Shown: piece by piece, positions 22,013 to 28,939 of the stretch | Position numbering within the stretch: the first letter of the stretch is position 1 | How the letters are laid out: every line of letters begins with the position of its first letter | DNA from: a virus | Length of the DNA: 64,000 nucleotides | Strand: one strand, 5' to 3' | IMG/VR virus record: IMGVR_UViG_3300049489_001303 | Coordinates: 1-64,000 of that record | Program-made: the position numbers and the translations under genes | The notes under the pieces: generated by a model | What the model was told of the DNA's origin: nothing | Database searches by the model: none | Seen by the model: the letters and a program-made list of their open reading frames with translations, nothing else

Positions 22013-22336
22013 TCATTTAGTCTCATCCACTATCCGCAAATGGCTCAAGTCATCCCAATCCGGCAGGACATTGTACCGCTCGAAAATTTCTTCGGTGGTG
22101 TCGTTGCGTATCAGGTACGCCGAATCACGCTCAACTGGATCTGTGAACCCTGCGCTCGCTCCGTACCGTATCAGGTCAACATATAAATCACGCGCAACTG
22201 ATTTAGAAGGGTTGCGGAGCAGCACCATAGCGTGCTCCTCGAAAACAAAACCACCGGTAATATCATCAACATCCGAATCGTGAATGCTCACCAGTAATTC
22301 GTAATCCTTGCGAGCCTGTTCATAGGACAACCTCAT
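22013..22336 (-). CDS. Hypothetical protein, 107 aa
   Basis: MRLSYEQARKDYELLVSIHD, then GFVFEEHAMVLLRNPSKSVA and SAYLIRNDTTEEIFERYNV. Not a family C protein but placed inside that run. Start overlaps previous stop (TAATG). Unrecognised. Confidence 0.5.
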   Translation of the reverse strand: MRLSYEQARKDYELLVSIHDSDVDDITGGFVFEEHAMVLLRNPSKSVARDLYVDLIRYGASAGFTDPVERDSAYLIRNDTTEEIFERYNVLPDWDDLSHLRIVDETK

Positions 22337-22716
22337 TATTCAGCCCCACTTTCGTCAGTTTTTTTCAGATCCAGCCTTTTCTGGATTCTGTTCCTCAACT
22401 CCGCAATGGTCATGGCAGCGTCCGCGTTATTCAGCTCATCGAAAACCATTCCGTAGTAGCCCGCCAACGGCATTTGTTCAGAATCTACGACCACTTTAAC
22501 TTCGCGATCACGCGGCCTTTGCGCTCCCGGTGGCCCAGGACGCGGAGACTTCGGTGGTTCCTTTGTCTGTCTTTTTTCTTTTCCTTCTTTCATTTCGTCA
22601 TCTCCAAAATTTCGTTTTGCAAGCAACCGCGCATCCGTTCCCAGCGCGGCAAGTTCGGCTCTCAACTCATCAACCTGTCTTTGCAGCTTGGCTATATCAG
22701 ACACCAGTCCGATCAT
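22336..22716 (-). CDS. Hypothetical helical protein with basic Pro-rich linker
   Basis: N-terminal coiled coil (SDIAKLQRQVDELRAELAAL) with GTDARLLAKR, the family C helix, then KSPRPGPPGAQRPRDR and a helical end. May be a diverged family C member with a different C-terminus. Confidence 0.5.
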   Translation of the reverse strand: MIGLVSDIAKLQRQVDELRAELAALGTDARLLAKRNFGDDEMKEGKEKRQTKEPPKSPRPGPPGAQRPRDREVKVVVDSEQMPLAGYYGMVFDELNNADAAMTIAELRNRIQKRLDLKKTDESGAE

Positions 22717-22940
22717 TTTTTCCCATCTGTTGCCGCGATAATGCGGTCTGCAAGGTCATAAAGATCCTTGCTGTAACAGCTAATTCTCTGCACCTTCTCA
22801 GCCAGTTCCCGCGCATCCTTTTTAAGATTTTCAAAAATACGCGCATCCTCTTTTAGATTTGCAACTTTAAACCTGAGCATTTTTATCTCTGTATCTGCCC
22901 ACTTAGGATCTTCGATTATGGTTCGTAACAATGTTGCCAT
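22713..22940 (-). CDS. Family C coiled-coil protein (ends IIAATDG)
   Basis: A 75-residue protein. Its N-terminal half is identical to that of 21733-21984 (111-bp repeat); the end is DRIIAATDGKK. Confidence 0.65.
   Translation of the reverse strand: MATLLRTIIEDPKWADTEIKMLRFKVANLKEDARIFENLKKDARELAEKVQRISCYSKDLYDLADRIIAATDGKK
22809..22919. repeat. 111-bp perfect direct repeat, copy 2
   Basis: Exact copy of 21850-21960. The lack of any difference points to a recent duplication or gene conversion. Confidence 0.9.
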
Positions 22941-22973
22941 GTTATTTTTCCTCCGTTGCCGCGAGAATGCGGC

Positions 22974-23543
22974 TCACTCTAAACACATCTTATCGGTGCA
23001 ATTGTTACAGTCCTGTTTTTCCTCTTCCTGCGTATCCGTTGCCGCGATGATTCGGTCCATGGCATCCCTTACTCCTGGATAACAATCGCAACGCACTTCG
23101 CCTACCATCCTTAGGGTTTCACAAACCAATCTCCGCGCATCCTTTTTCAACGCGGCGAGTTCTATCATAAGTTTCTCTTCTCGTTGCTCCGCTCTGCCAC
23201 ACATTTGCGTTGCTGCAATCATCTGACCCTCAATAGATCCGCCGGGTTTTGTGTCGATGATATTGGCAATACACTGCTCGTGGATTTCGTTTTCGCAAAG
23301 CAATTTTTCTTGATATTCTTCGAGTTCTGCGACCTGTTTTTGCAGCGCGTCCCGCTCGGTTTCCAGTTCCCGCGCCAGGTCTGTAACTGCTTTCCCAAAC
23401 AGCTTGAGATTGTCACGGGTTTTACACGCTTTCTTGGCCAGCTGCTTCCACATAAGCGCCCAGATCTCAACCTGTTTGAGTTTCTTCAGGGTTTCGGCGT
23501 GGTCCTTCATTTCTTTGAGGATCAGGTCTTCTGCTTGTATCAT
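22974..23543 (-). CDS. Family C long coiled-coil protein
   Basis: A 189-residue protein, nearly all coiled coil (LARELETERDALQKQVAELE), with LAALKKDARRLVCETL, DRIIAATDTQEEE and then a Cys tail (CNNCTDKMC). The longest member of the family. Function unknown; a structural or scaffolding role would fit. Confidence 0.6.
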   Translation of the reverse strand: MIQAEDLILKEMKDHAETLKKLKQVEIWALMWKQLAKKACKTRDNLKLFGKAVTDLARELETERDALQKQVAELEEYQEKLLCENEIHEQCIANIIDTKPGGSIEGQMIAATQMCGRAEQREEKLMIELAALKKDARRLVCETLRMVGEVRCDCYPGVRDAMDRIIAATDTQEEEKQDCNNCTDKMCLE

Positions 23544-23662
23544 TTAAACATCCTCACTTCCTCCCCGCCGGCAACCACCTCCGCTACCACTGTGGCGGCG
23601 TAGGCACGTTGCCAGGCAGGCATCTGTGCCAGGATACGTCTGGCGATTTCGAGGGGTGTCAT
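23540..23662 (-). CDS. 40-residue hypothetical protein
   Basis: MTPLEIARRILAQMPAWQRA, then AATVVAEVVAGGEEVRMFK. GAGGA is 6 nt upstream, with ATGA overlaps on both sides. ARRILAQ resembles the start of the family C end motif. Unrecognised. Confidence 0.55.
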   Translation of the reverse strand: MTPLEIARRILAQMPAWQRAYAATVVAEVVAGGEEVRMFK

Positions 23663-23901
23663 TTGGTTTCCTCGTTCACCCAAAATCTCGGGTGCGCTCT
23701 GCGGGCAATTCTCATGCCCAGCAAATACTGCAACTGGTGCATTGCTTGTTGAAACTCAGGAACGTCCGATCCGTGTTGGATAGGCAACTGCCTGAACAGA
23801 TTCCACGCATCCGTTAGATGATCCATAACCCTCTTCTCAGCCTCGGTAAGGCCCGAATCAAGTAATTCTGGCTCTTGCCTGCAGTCCCCAGGATGTGTCA
23901 C
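23659..23901 (-). CDS. Small conserved phage protein, 80 aa
   Basis: Sequence SGLTEAEKRVMDHLTDAWNL, LFRQLPIQHGSDVPEFQQAM, HQLQYLLGMRIARRAHPRFW: two long helices with a conserved (W/F)N-x-F-x-x-LP-x-QH...EF-x-x-A-x-H pattern, which I have seen in many phage small proteins. The helical-hairpin plan recalls the anti-CBASS Acb2 type, but I cannot confirm this from sequence alone. Confidence 0.5.
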   Translation of the reverse strand: MTHPGDCRQEPELLDSGLTEAEKRVMDHLTDAWNLFRQLPIQHGSDVPEFQQAMHQLQYLLGMRIARRAHPRFWVNEETK

Positions 23902-24167
23902 TTATCCACCTTCTTTCCCGATATGCTCACCCACATGTCCACTACGTCGAACTCTGATTCTCTGGGCTCCCATATCTTGCCAGTACGCACAAAGTGCTTA
24001 CAGGGCAGCTGCCACCAACGGCGCTTCACTTCCTGCAGTTCGCGGAAGTAAAAGCCGCCCGTGGTGGTGATGGACATCCAGATTCTGCCCCAGGCATCAA
24101 CGTTTCCTTCGAGTGGCCATGAGGGTTCGTACAGTACGTCGTTGCTTTTACGCTGAGCGAGGATCAT
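23898..24167 (-). CDS. Hypothetical protein, 89 aa
   Basis: Trp-rich (about nine Trp), beta-rich: DAWGRIWMSITTTGGFYFRE, VKRRWWQLPCKHFV. Unrecognised. Confidence 0.5.
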   Translation of the reverse strand: MILAQRKSNDVLYEPSWPLEGNVDAWGRIWMSITTTGGFYFRELQEVKRRWWQLPCKHFVRTGKIWEPRESEFDVVDMWVSISGKKVDK

Positions 24168-24652
24168 TTCTTCTTCAACTTCTTCTTGGCAACCACAGTG
24201 CGCTGCACCGTCTTCTTGTGCAGTGTGATGGGGTCATCCCAGTAGCCGGTTCCCTGCATTCTGAAGTTCTCCACGGCGTCGGTGTTGGTGGTGTTTGTTG
24301 TGATAATGCTGTTGCACGGAATGTTGGAATTCTCCGGTGTAGCCTTGGCAAGAAGCCAGTCGCCATCCTCAGGCGGTGGCGTTGTGGTGAGCTTACCGAG
24401 CACGCAACGTTGGGTTGGATCCCACTGACTGGAGATGGTGATGGGTTGCTTGGAGGCGTGGTAGGCGGCGTGGAGTTGTTTGAAGTCCTCAAAATGCATT
24501 TCAATGAGATGCTGTGACCCGGCGAACACTACGGTCATGCCTTTATCGTGAACACAGTGTGGCTCACAAAAGTTCGCTACCTGCTCCAGGTCTATTATCA
24601 CCTTTTTTTCGTCGGTATACGCTCTGATGAGCTCAACAAATCTATCAACCAT
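24164..24652 (-). CDS. Hypothetical protein, 162 aa
   Basis: N-terminal mixed alpha/beta half (KKVIIDLEQVANFCEPHCVH, TVVFAGSQHLIEMHFEDFKQ), a Thr/Pro-rich middle and a lysine-rich end (VVAKKKLKKK). GGAGG is 6 nt upstream. Unrecognised. Confidence 0.5.
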   Translation of the reverse strand: MVDRFVELIRAYTDEKKVIIDLEQVANFCEPHCVHDKGMTVVFAGSQHLIEMHFEDFKQLHAAYHASKQPITISSQWDPTQRCVLGKLTTTPPPEDGDWLLAKATPENSNIPCNSIITTNTTNTDAVENFRMQGTGYWDDPITLHKKTVQRTVVAKKKLKKK

Positions 24653-24851
24653 TCCCCACCTCCTTCAAAAGCTTCTGAACCCCCTCATGGAAGTCCGGAT
24701 TATTGTAGAACAGGTACAGCGCCTGAGCCACGTCGGAACCCTGCTGGCCGGGGGCAATGGATACGAACTTCCAGCCGCGGTTGGCCATTCCCTGGAGCAC
24801 TTTGGTTTCTTCGTCGGTTACGTCGCTGGGGAGCACTTTTTCTTCGGTCAT
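24645..24851 (-). CDS. Hypothetical protein, 68 aa
   Basis: It starts at the ATG at 24851 (GAGGAG 8 nt upstream). VLQGMANRGWKFVSIAPGQQ and NNPDFHEGVQKLLKEV. Unrecognised. Confidence 0.5.
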   Translation of the reverse strand: MTEEKVLPSDVTDEETKVLQGMANRGWKFVSIAPGQQGSDVAQALYLFYNNPDFHEGVQKLLKEVGNG

Positions 24852-24864
24852 TTGGTTTTCTCCT

Positions 24865-25227
24865 CTAACAGATGTCAGCGCCAATGAACCACTGGGGTTC
24901 CACGCCGGTTATGCCGAATTTCTCGGCTTCGTCGATGAGCAGCTGGCGTTCCTCGGAGGTGACTGTCAGCTGTGCGGGATCAAAGGGTACGCCACCATCC
25001 CAGGAGTCCGCTTCGATCTCCTTGATTGCCAGGTAGGCCCTGCTGGGATGGTCATAAGCGGGGGACAGTGTCCGTTGAAACACGCCACCCTTATTCTCAA
25101 AGTGGTAAGGGTACTTTTCCAGTTGTTCGAGCATCTCTTCCGGCATTTCATCAACCCCGCAACTGGTGTCCTCGGGGTTGTGAATAGGTATACCATAAAA
25201 GACATGTGCTGATGTGCTAATTCCCAT
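24865..25227 (-). CDS. Hypothetical protein, 120 aa
   Basis: It starts at the ATG at 25227 (GGAGG 6 nt upstream; inside the end of the previous gene). Starts MGISTSAHVFYGIPIHNPED, then EQLEKYPYHFENKG and SEERQLLIDEAEKFGI. Unrecognised, though the 'GISTSAxxxYG' opening is common in phage hypothetical proteins. Confidence 0.55.
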   Translation of the reverse strand: MGISTSAHVFYGIPIHNPEDTSCGVDEMPEEMLEQLEKYPYHFENKGGVFQRTLSPAYDHPSRAYLAIKEIEADSWDGGVPFDPAQLTVTSEERQLLIDEAEKFGITGVEPQWFIGADIC

Positions 25228-25684
25228 CGTCTTCCTCCTCCTCGGTATGTCCGAGATCTGTAACCTGTTTAACCCACTGCATCCCTGGAAAGAAGCTGGC
25301 AATGTGTCGTATGTGCTCTTCGCTCCAGGTGTTCGGGATGTTGTTGCCATTGGCGTTGTAATCGAAGAACGCTTTGTACATGAACCTCTGGGCATCGGGT
25401 GTATGGCAGCGAGCCCACTCGCCAGTGTACTGCACGTACAGCTCGAGGGCTTCACAGGCTTGGGCCCGAAACGGTTTATCAACCACTTCGAGCTCTTCCA
25501 TACGGTCTCTCCAATCAGGCCAGGCTGCGATTATACGTTTGGCGCTGATGCACAGCTCTGCGTTCTCTTCTGGAGTCCTGTCTTCTCTCTCTTTGCATGC
25601 CGCGTCGTATGCTTTTGCTGCTGCTTCCAGAAACTCTTCTGGGAAATTCTTGTTGAATTCTTCAAGCGTCTTTCGAAGTACCAT
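25217..25684 (-). CDS. Hypothetical protein, 155 aa
   Basis: It starts at the ATG at 25684 (AGGAG 7 nt upstream). Contains AKRIIAAWPDWRDRMEEL, similar to ARRIIDGWPEWKKRYSGL in the next gene upstream, so part of the protein is duplicated. Very acidic tail. Unrecognised. Confidence 0.55.
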   Translation of the reverse strand: MVLRKTLEEFNKNFPEEFLEAAAKAYDAACKEREDRTPEENAELCISAKRIIAAWPDWRDRMEELEVVDKPFRAQACEALELYVQYTGEWARCHTPDAQRFMYKAFFDYNANGNNIPNTWSEEHIRHIASFFPGMQWVKQVTDLGHTEEEEDDGN

Positions 25685-25862
25685 TGGTTTTCTCCTTCCC
25701 GTTAAACACCTCATCCGCGAACTTCGCGTGGAGGTCCTGATCGTCACTGAACAGTCCCGAATAACGTTTCTTCCACTCCGGCCACCCGTCGATGATGCGG
25801 CGGGCGCTGTTGTAGACTGCTGCGTTTCTTTCACGTTGCTCTTCTAGTTGTTTGGGGGTCAT
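25662..25862 (-). CDS. Hypothetical protein, 66 aa (shares WP-(D/E)-W motif)
   Basis: It starts at the ATG at 25862 (a GTG at 25880 is possible). Carries VYNSARRIIDGWPEWKKRYS. Overlaps the downstream gene by 23 nt. Unrecognised. Confidence 0.5.
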   Translation of the reverse strand: MTPKQLEEQRERNAAVYNSARRIIDGWPEWKKRYSGLFSDDQDLHAKFADEVFNGKEKTNGTSKDA

Positions 25863-25863
25863 T

Positions 25864-26253
25864 CTAACGATATCCGTCACGCAATGCCATCAACTTATCC
25901 ACCATTCGCTCGACGTCGCTACTTGAAGCTGTCTTGTACTCCGGGATGGTTCCTTCTCGAAGGTCTTTCGCAGAGCTCGGCGTATCCGACATGGCTACCA
26001 TGCCGCAATACACAACCCTGTTCCGCTCGCGTTCGAGTTGATGTTCCAGATCAACAATCTTGTCCCACGGAGACTCAGCTGCTTCGACGTAACAATTGTC
26101 ACTCGGCTTCGGTGCTGGCGGGACATACAACGCGCACCACGTCTCGTAACTCATTGGCGTTCTGAGAGCCGTGTTAATAACCTTCTCCAGTTGCGCCACG
26201 CGTTCCTTGAGCATAAAAATCTGCGTGTCTCTGTCTACTTCCATGTTTTTCAT
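25864..26253 (-). CDS. Hypothetical protein, 129 aa
   Basis: It starts at the ATG at 26253 (ATGA overlap). N-terminal coiled coil (IFMLKERVAQLEKVINTALR), then a linker with Pro and a helical part. Unrecognised. Confidence 0.5.
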   Translation of the reverse strand: MKNMEVDRDTQIFMLKERVAQLEKVINTALRTPMSYETWCALYVPPAPKPSDNCYVEAAESPWDKIVDLEHQLERERNRVVYCGMVAMSDTPSSAKDLREGTIPEYKTASSSDVERMVDKLMALRDGYR

Positions 26254-26645
26254 TTCGGCACATCCTCCTTCACTCCCGGAATCCCCAGCTGCCCGGGGAA
26301 GGGGAGAGTCATGGGGTCCACTTTGTTTTCTTCTCGCGCTTCGGTATACACACTGTACTCCGCCAGCTCTCCGTTTACAATACCAACCACGTCGTTGTAC
26401 TTGATAGTATACGCTGGGTCTTTTACGGGTTTGGACGCCACGTAGAAAGAGACGTCCATGTCGCCGGAGCTGCAGCAATCGAACACATCGTTGATGGAGA
26501 TGTCGTCGGGATCTTCCATCCCCAACGCTGCGGCGAGGAGATCTACGCTGGATAATTTGTTGATGTCTTTGGGGTCGTCCGCGGCCACAAACACTTCACG
26601 GTCAGTGGTCAGCTCAACGGATACTTGCACTCTGTAAATGGGCAT
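26250..26645 (-). CDS. Hypothetical protein, 131 aa
   Basis: Beta-rich start (MPIYRVQVSVELTTDREVFV), then AADDPKDINKLSSVDLLAAA. The first gene after the tRNA locus and a small membrane peptide; its leader has the shared ACAACAAACAAAGGAG sequence. Unrecognised. Confidence 0.55.
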   Translation of the reverse strand: MPIYRVQVSVELTTDREVFVAADDPKDINKLSSVDLLAAALGMEDPDDISINDVFDCCSSGDMDVSFYVASKPVKDPAYTIKYNDVVGIVNGELAEYSVYTEAREENKVDPMTLPFPGQLGIPGVKEDVPK

Positions 26646-26674
26646 GGATTACTCCTTTGTTTGTTGTGTGCAAA

Positions 26675-26683
26675 CGTATACCA
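26675..26683 (-). promoter_or_regulatory. Putative extended -10 promoter with shared leader
   Basis: On the minus strand TGGTATACG, followed by the leader ACAACAAACAAAGGAG that ends just before the ATG at 26645. Same arrangement as at 18424-18432. It lies immediately downstream of the 36-residue ORF. Confidence 0.45.
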
Positions 26684-26687
26684 AGTT

Positions 26688-26798
26688 TCAGTGCTTTTGT
26701 CTGTGCGTGAAAAGGTAGATGATGCCCACAACGATCCAGATGCTTGCCATTGCAAGCCACACACCGCCAAGAGCTATCGTCGCTAACGTTTTCTTCAT
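26688..26798 (-). CDS. 36-residue membrane peptide
   Basis: An ORF read from the minus strand: a basic start MKKT, membrane helix LATIALGGVWLAMASIWIVV, then GIIYLF and a basic end. GGGAG is 9 nt before the ATG. Sits between the tRNA locus and the first early operon gene. Confidence 0.65.
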   Translation of the reverse strand: MKKTLATIALGGVWLAMASIWIVVGIIYLFTHRQKH

Positions 26799-26817
26799 TG
26801 TTGTTATCTCCCTTCGG

Positions 26818-26955
26818 GGACCAAGGCTCGATTCGAACGAGCAACCTCATGTGTTCCCGCCGCCCAACGTGTCCACAACGTCGCGTTGAGCATCTCTTTC
26901 ACAGGAGGCGTAGGGTTATGAGTCCTATCGTGTCTGCCAATTCCACCACTTGGTC
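26818..26955 (-). tRNA. Class II tRNA-like gene with predicted CAU anticodon and oversized variable region
   Basis: On the minus strand the acceptor arms GACCAAG and CTTGGTC pair over 7 bp. The D arm (TGGTGGAATTGGCAGACAC) is that of the nearby tRNA-Leu, and the T arm is GCTCG-TTCGAAT-CGAGC. The anticodon stem TAGGA/CCCTA (one A-C mismatch) closes loop CTCATAA, giving anticodon CAU. The variable region is about 68 nt, against the usual 12-20, and folds (CCTCCTGTG with CACATGAGG, one mismatch; CAACG-CGA-CGTTG inside). It could be a tRNA with a giant variable arm, a tRNA interrupted by a short insertion, or a decayed tRNA. No CCA is encoded. Confidence 0.55.
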
Positions 26956-26975
26956 TAAAAGAAAATGCCCCGAAT

Positions 26976-27070
26976 AAGCGGCCACGCTCGGGACAACACG
27001 TGTCGGTTTGGGCGACGTTCAACAGTACTTGTGTTAGTGTCGCTAATACAGAACTACTGACCGGCCGCTT
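26976..27070 (-). ncRNA. 95-nt structured element between the tRNA genes
   Basis: Bounded by a perfect 8-bp inverted repeat (AAGCGGCC / GGCCGCTT) that encloses a second stem (GCGAC at 27012-27016 with GTCGC at 27039-27043) containing AACA/TGTT. It has no T arm and is not a tRNA. Strand follows from its flanking genes, as hairpins read alike on both strands. Confidence 0.45.
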
Positions 27071-27071
27071 G

Positions 27072-27155
27072 TGCAGGAAGAGAGACTCGAACTCTCACGC
27101 CCCGAGGGGCACAGGATTTTAATTCCCGGGCGTCTACCAATTCCACCATTCCTGC
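27072..27155 (-). tRNA. tRNA-Leu(UAA)
   Basis: Acceptor GCAGGAA/TTCCTGC, discriminator A, D arm TGGTGGAATTGGTAGACGC, anticodon stem CGGGA/TCCTG around loop ATTAAAA (anticodon UAA), variable arm GCCCC-TCG-GGGC, T arm GAGAG-TTCGAGT-CTCTC. Complete 84-nt class II tRNA reading UUA and UUG; CCA is not encoded. Confidence 0.93.
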
Positions 27156-27539
27156 ATGTGGGCCTCTCACCCACTTGGAGATTTGAGACGTGTCTCTACA
27201 CGCCTGGTTGATAGAGGACAACCAGGAAGCCCTTAACGTCCCACCAACAGCTCGTCAGCTGCTGTCACGTCCTGCGTGCCCGCTTTGCACATGCACTTTC
27301 ATGCAGAGGTGTGGGGGGATCTATTGGTAAATTCGCACATTGCTGAATGCTCCGGTTAAGCCCGGCACAAGCGCCTCCTGAAGGTGGCAACGGGTCCTGA
27401 GAGTGTCCGTGGCCTTCTTCAGGGGCGCGGTGCGTGGTCTTAACTGGATCATTATCTCCCAACGCCCTTACCCCGTCAACTGCGTTTCGCAGTCCAGGTG
27501 TTATTCAACACCAACTCCAATGTGCGGTGTTGTGGGATA
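27156..27539 (-). ncRNA. Gene-free region of tandem hairpins
   Basis: 384 bp with no credible ORF. It holds stems at 27203-27228 region (CCTGGTTG/CAACCAGG), 27371-27428 (19 paired bases with one bulge and two small internal loops: GCGCC, CCTGAAG, GGC, ACGG with their complements), ACTGCG-TTT-CGCAGT and GGTGTT-ATTC-AACACC near 27475-27515. Between a protein gene and the tRNA genes on the minus strand; probably transcribed with them as one or more structured RNAs. Type unknown. Confidence 0.5.
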
Positions 27540-27866
27540 TCAGATCACAGACTTAAGCATGTGCAACCGGATACTGAGCACATCCAGATGCCCATTCATT
27601 TCTTTGAGCTGAGAGAACATTCCCAGTTCGCTGTCATTGAGCTGCGCACCTTGGGCCACACGCTCAACGAACACGGCACACAGGTTGCCACAGAGCCCTT
27701 GGGATTTGCCTGTCAGCTCGTAACACGCCTGCACGTTGTTAAATTCCGAGTGCGTGGGTGCAGTCTCCTCCATCGGTGGGAACGCCGGCTCCGGCGGTCC
27801 AACTACGATCTGTGCTGCTTTTCTCCACCCAACGGGCCGGCCCTTTTTCTTTCCTGCTTCTTTCAT
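27540..27866 (-). CDS. Hypothetical protein, 108 aa
   Basis: A lysine-rich N-terminus (MKEAGKKKGRPVGWRKAAQI), a Pro-rich linker and a helical end (SQLKEMNGHLDVLSIRLHML). The KKGRPxGW start recalls AT-hook-like DNA contacts (inference). It lies upstream of the RNA locus. Confidence 0.5.
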   Translation of the reverse strand: MKEAGKKKGRPVGWRKAAQIVVGPPEPAFPPMEETAPTHSEFNNVQACYELTGKSQGLCGNLCAVFVERVAQGAQLNDSELGMFSQLKEMNGHLDVLSIRLHMLKSVI

Positions 27867-28306
27867 TCATTCTCCTCTTCGTTGTTGCTCTCCCACTCGT
27901 TGCGGAAAGCTTGTGTTGTCTTGACGATACACTCTTCAGCTGTGATCAGCGCTGCCCCACCCCCAAACGCCCCAGAGAGGTTACGGGAACAATAATCTGC
28001 CCAGGTCATGATGAAACTCGACCCCGGGCGGAAGCGTTTGAGGAACGCCTGCATGAAGATCCTCACGTGGTCGAGGTTAAATTCTTCCTCGGCGTAAATG
28101 AACACTTCATCACCTGTATAGTCCCAATTGAACGCGGGCCATGTATCCGGGTCAGAGATCTTTTCTGTGATGCCTTGGCGCCCGAGGAGCTCGACTATTT
28201 CCTCATCGTCTATGGTGTCAAGCTCCAACGTGTTAGTTATCCACCCAAGCTCGTCGGGGGTGACATCTTTAAAGCATTCACAGAAGGAAGAGTAGTTGTT
28301 ACTCAT
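27863..28306 (-). CDS. Hypothetical protein, 147 aa
   Basis: It starts at the ATG at 28306. Contains ITNTLELDTIDDEEIVELLG, WPAFNWDYTGDEVFIYAEEE and LDHVRIFMQAFLKRFRPGSS: an alpha/beta protein. I recall no family name. Confidence 0.55.
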   Translation of the reverse strand: MSNNYSSFCECFKDVTPDELGWITNTLELDTIDDEEIVELLGRQGITEKISDPDTWPAFNWDYTGDEVFIYAEEEFNLDHVRIFMQAFLKRFRPGSSFIMTWADYCSRNLSGAFGGGAALITAEECIVKTTQAFRNEWESNNEEENE

Positions 28307-28466
28307 TGTGAGACCCTGTAAGTGTACTGATGGCTTCACACAGCTTCTCCGCCTCTTCGACCGTGTCGAACTCCCCTACAGAAAAGGGCAGGTCTACATC
28401 CTCATACAGATCCTCCTCTTCGTCGATCTCCTCGATGTGCACCCATACTTTGAATTTGCTGGTCAT
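28299..28466 (-). CDS. 55-residue acidic protein
   Basis: MTSKFKVWVHIEEIDEEEDL, then VGEFDTVEEAEKLCEAISTL: the plan of small 'FKVWVHIEE...D' phage proteins. GAGGA is 6 nt upstream; overlaps both neighbours. Confidence 0.6.
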   Translation of the reverse strand: MTSKFKVWVHIEEIDEEEDLYEDVDLPFSVGEFDTVEEAEKLCEAISTLTGSHNE

Positions 28467-28714
28467 TCTTCTTCCTCCTCGGGGTCATTCTCGCCGGCGG
28501 CACTCTTGAACTCAGTACCGAATGCTCGGCACAGCTCCTCCACCACTTCGTCCTGTACCTTGTATTCGTTATTCTCCGCCTTGTGCAGATTGCGCCAGTC
28601 CAGTGTTGTGCGGCACCTCCCAGCGTCGATCTGCGCACAGACGCGCCGATCCACTGCCCTCTTGTACTTGTCGAGGAGATCTTCAATCTTCCGCTGTTTC
28701 AATGTGTGTGGCAT
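28463..28714 (-). CDS. Hypothetical helical protein, 83 aa
   Basis: It starts at the ATG at 28714. LKQRKIEDLLDKYKRAVDRR and RTTLDWRNLHKAENNEYKVQ; acidic tail. Unrecognised. Confidence 0.5.
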   Translation of the reverse strand: MPHTLKQRKIEDLLDKYKRAVDRRVCAQIDAGRCRTTLDWRNLHKAENNEYKVQDEVVEELCRAFGTEFKSAAGENDPEEEEE

Positions 28715-28914
28715 CACTCCTCCTCTCCATCCTCCTCTACAGGAAGGCAGCTGATCAGCTTGTATTGGTCAACCCATTTTTTGTCACAGGCTGTGCAGCT
28801 GACCTCCTGCTCAGCATAAATTCCGTCCACCACCACTTCATCACCTTCTACACTGTCCTCCCCGCAGTAGGGACAAACGTAGCCTTTGGTAAGGTGTTCC
28901 TGCTTATGTTTCAT
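28714..28914 (-). CDS. Zinc-ribbon microprotein
   Basis: It starts at the ATG at 28914 (AAAGGAGG 5 nt upstream). VCPYCGEDSVEGDE, then VSCTACDKKWVDQYKL: a two-knuckle zinc ribbon. A small palindrome GTATGA-AAC-TCATAC lies in its 5' leader. Confidence 0.65.
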   Translation of the reverse strand: MKHKQEHLTKGYVCPYCGEDSVEGDEVVVDGIYAEQEVSCTACDKKWVDQYKLISCLPVEEDGEEE

Positions 28915-28939
28915 AGAAGCCTCCTTTGTTGTATGAGTT

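Noticed and set aside
20940-23060. A CRISPR-like set of repeats (TTGCCGCGAGAATGCGG) at 21-23 kb
   Set aside because: Spacing is irregular (hundreds of bases) and each copy is the coding end ILAATE of a family C gene plus the next ribosome site.
26976-27070. A third tRNA in the 95-nt element
   Set aside because: The outer arms pair, but no T arm, D arm or anticodon loop is found on either strand.
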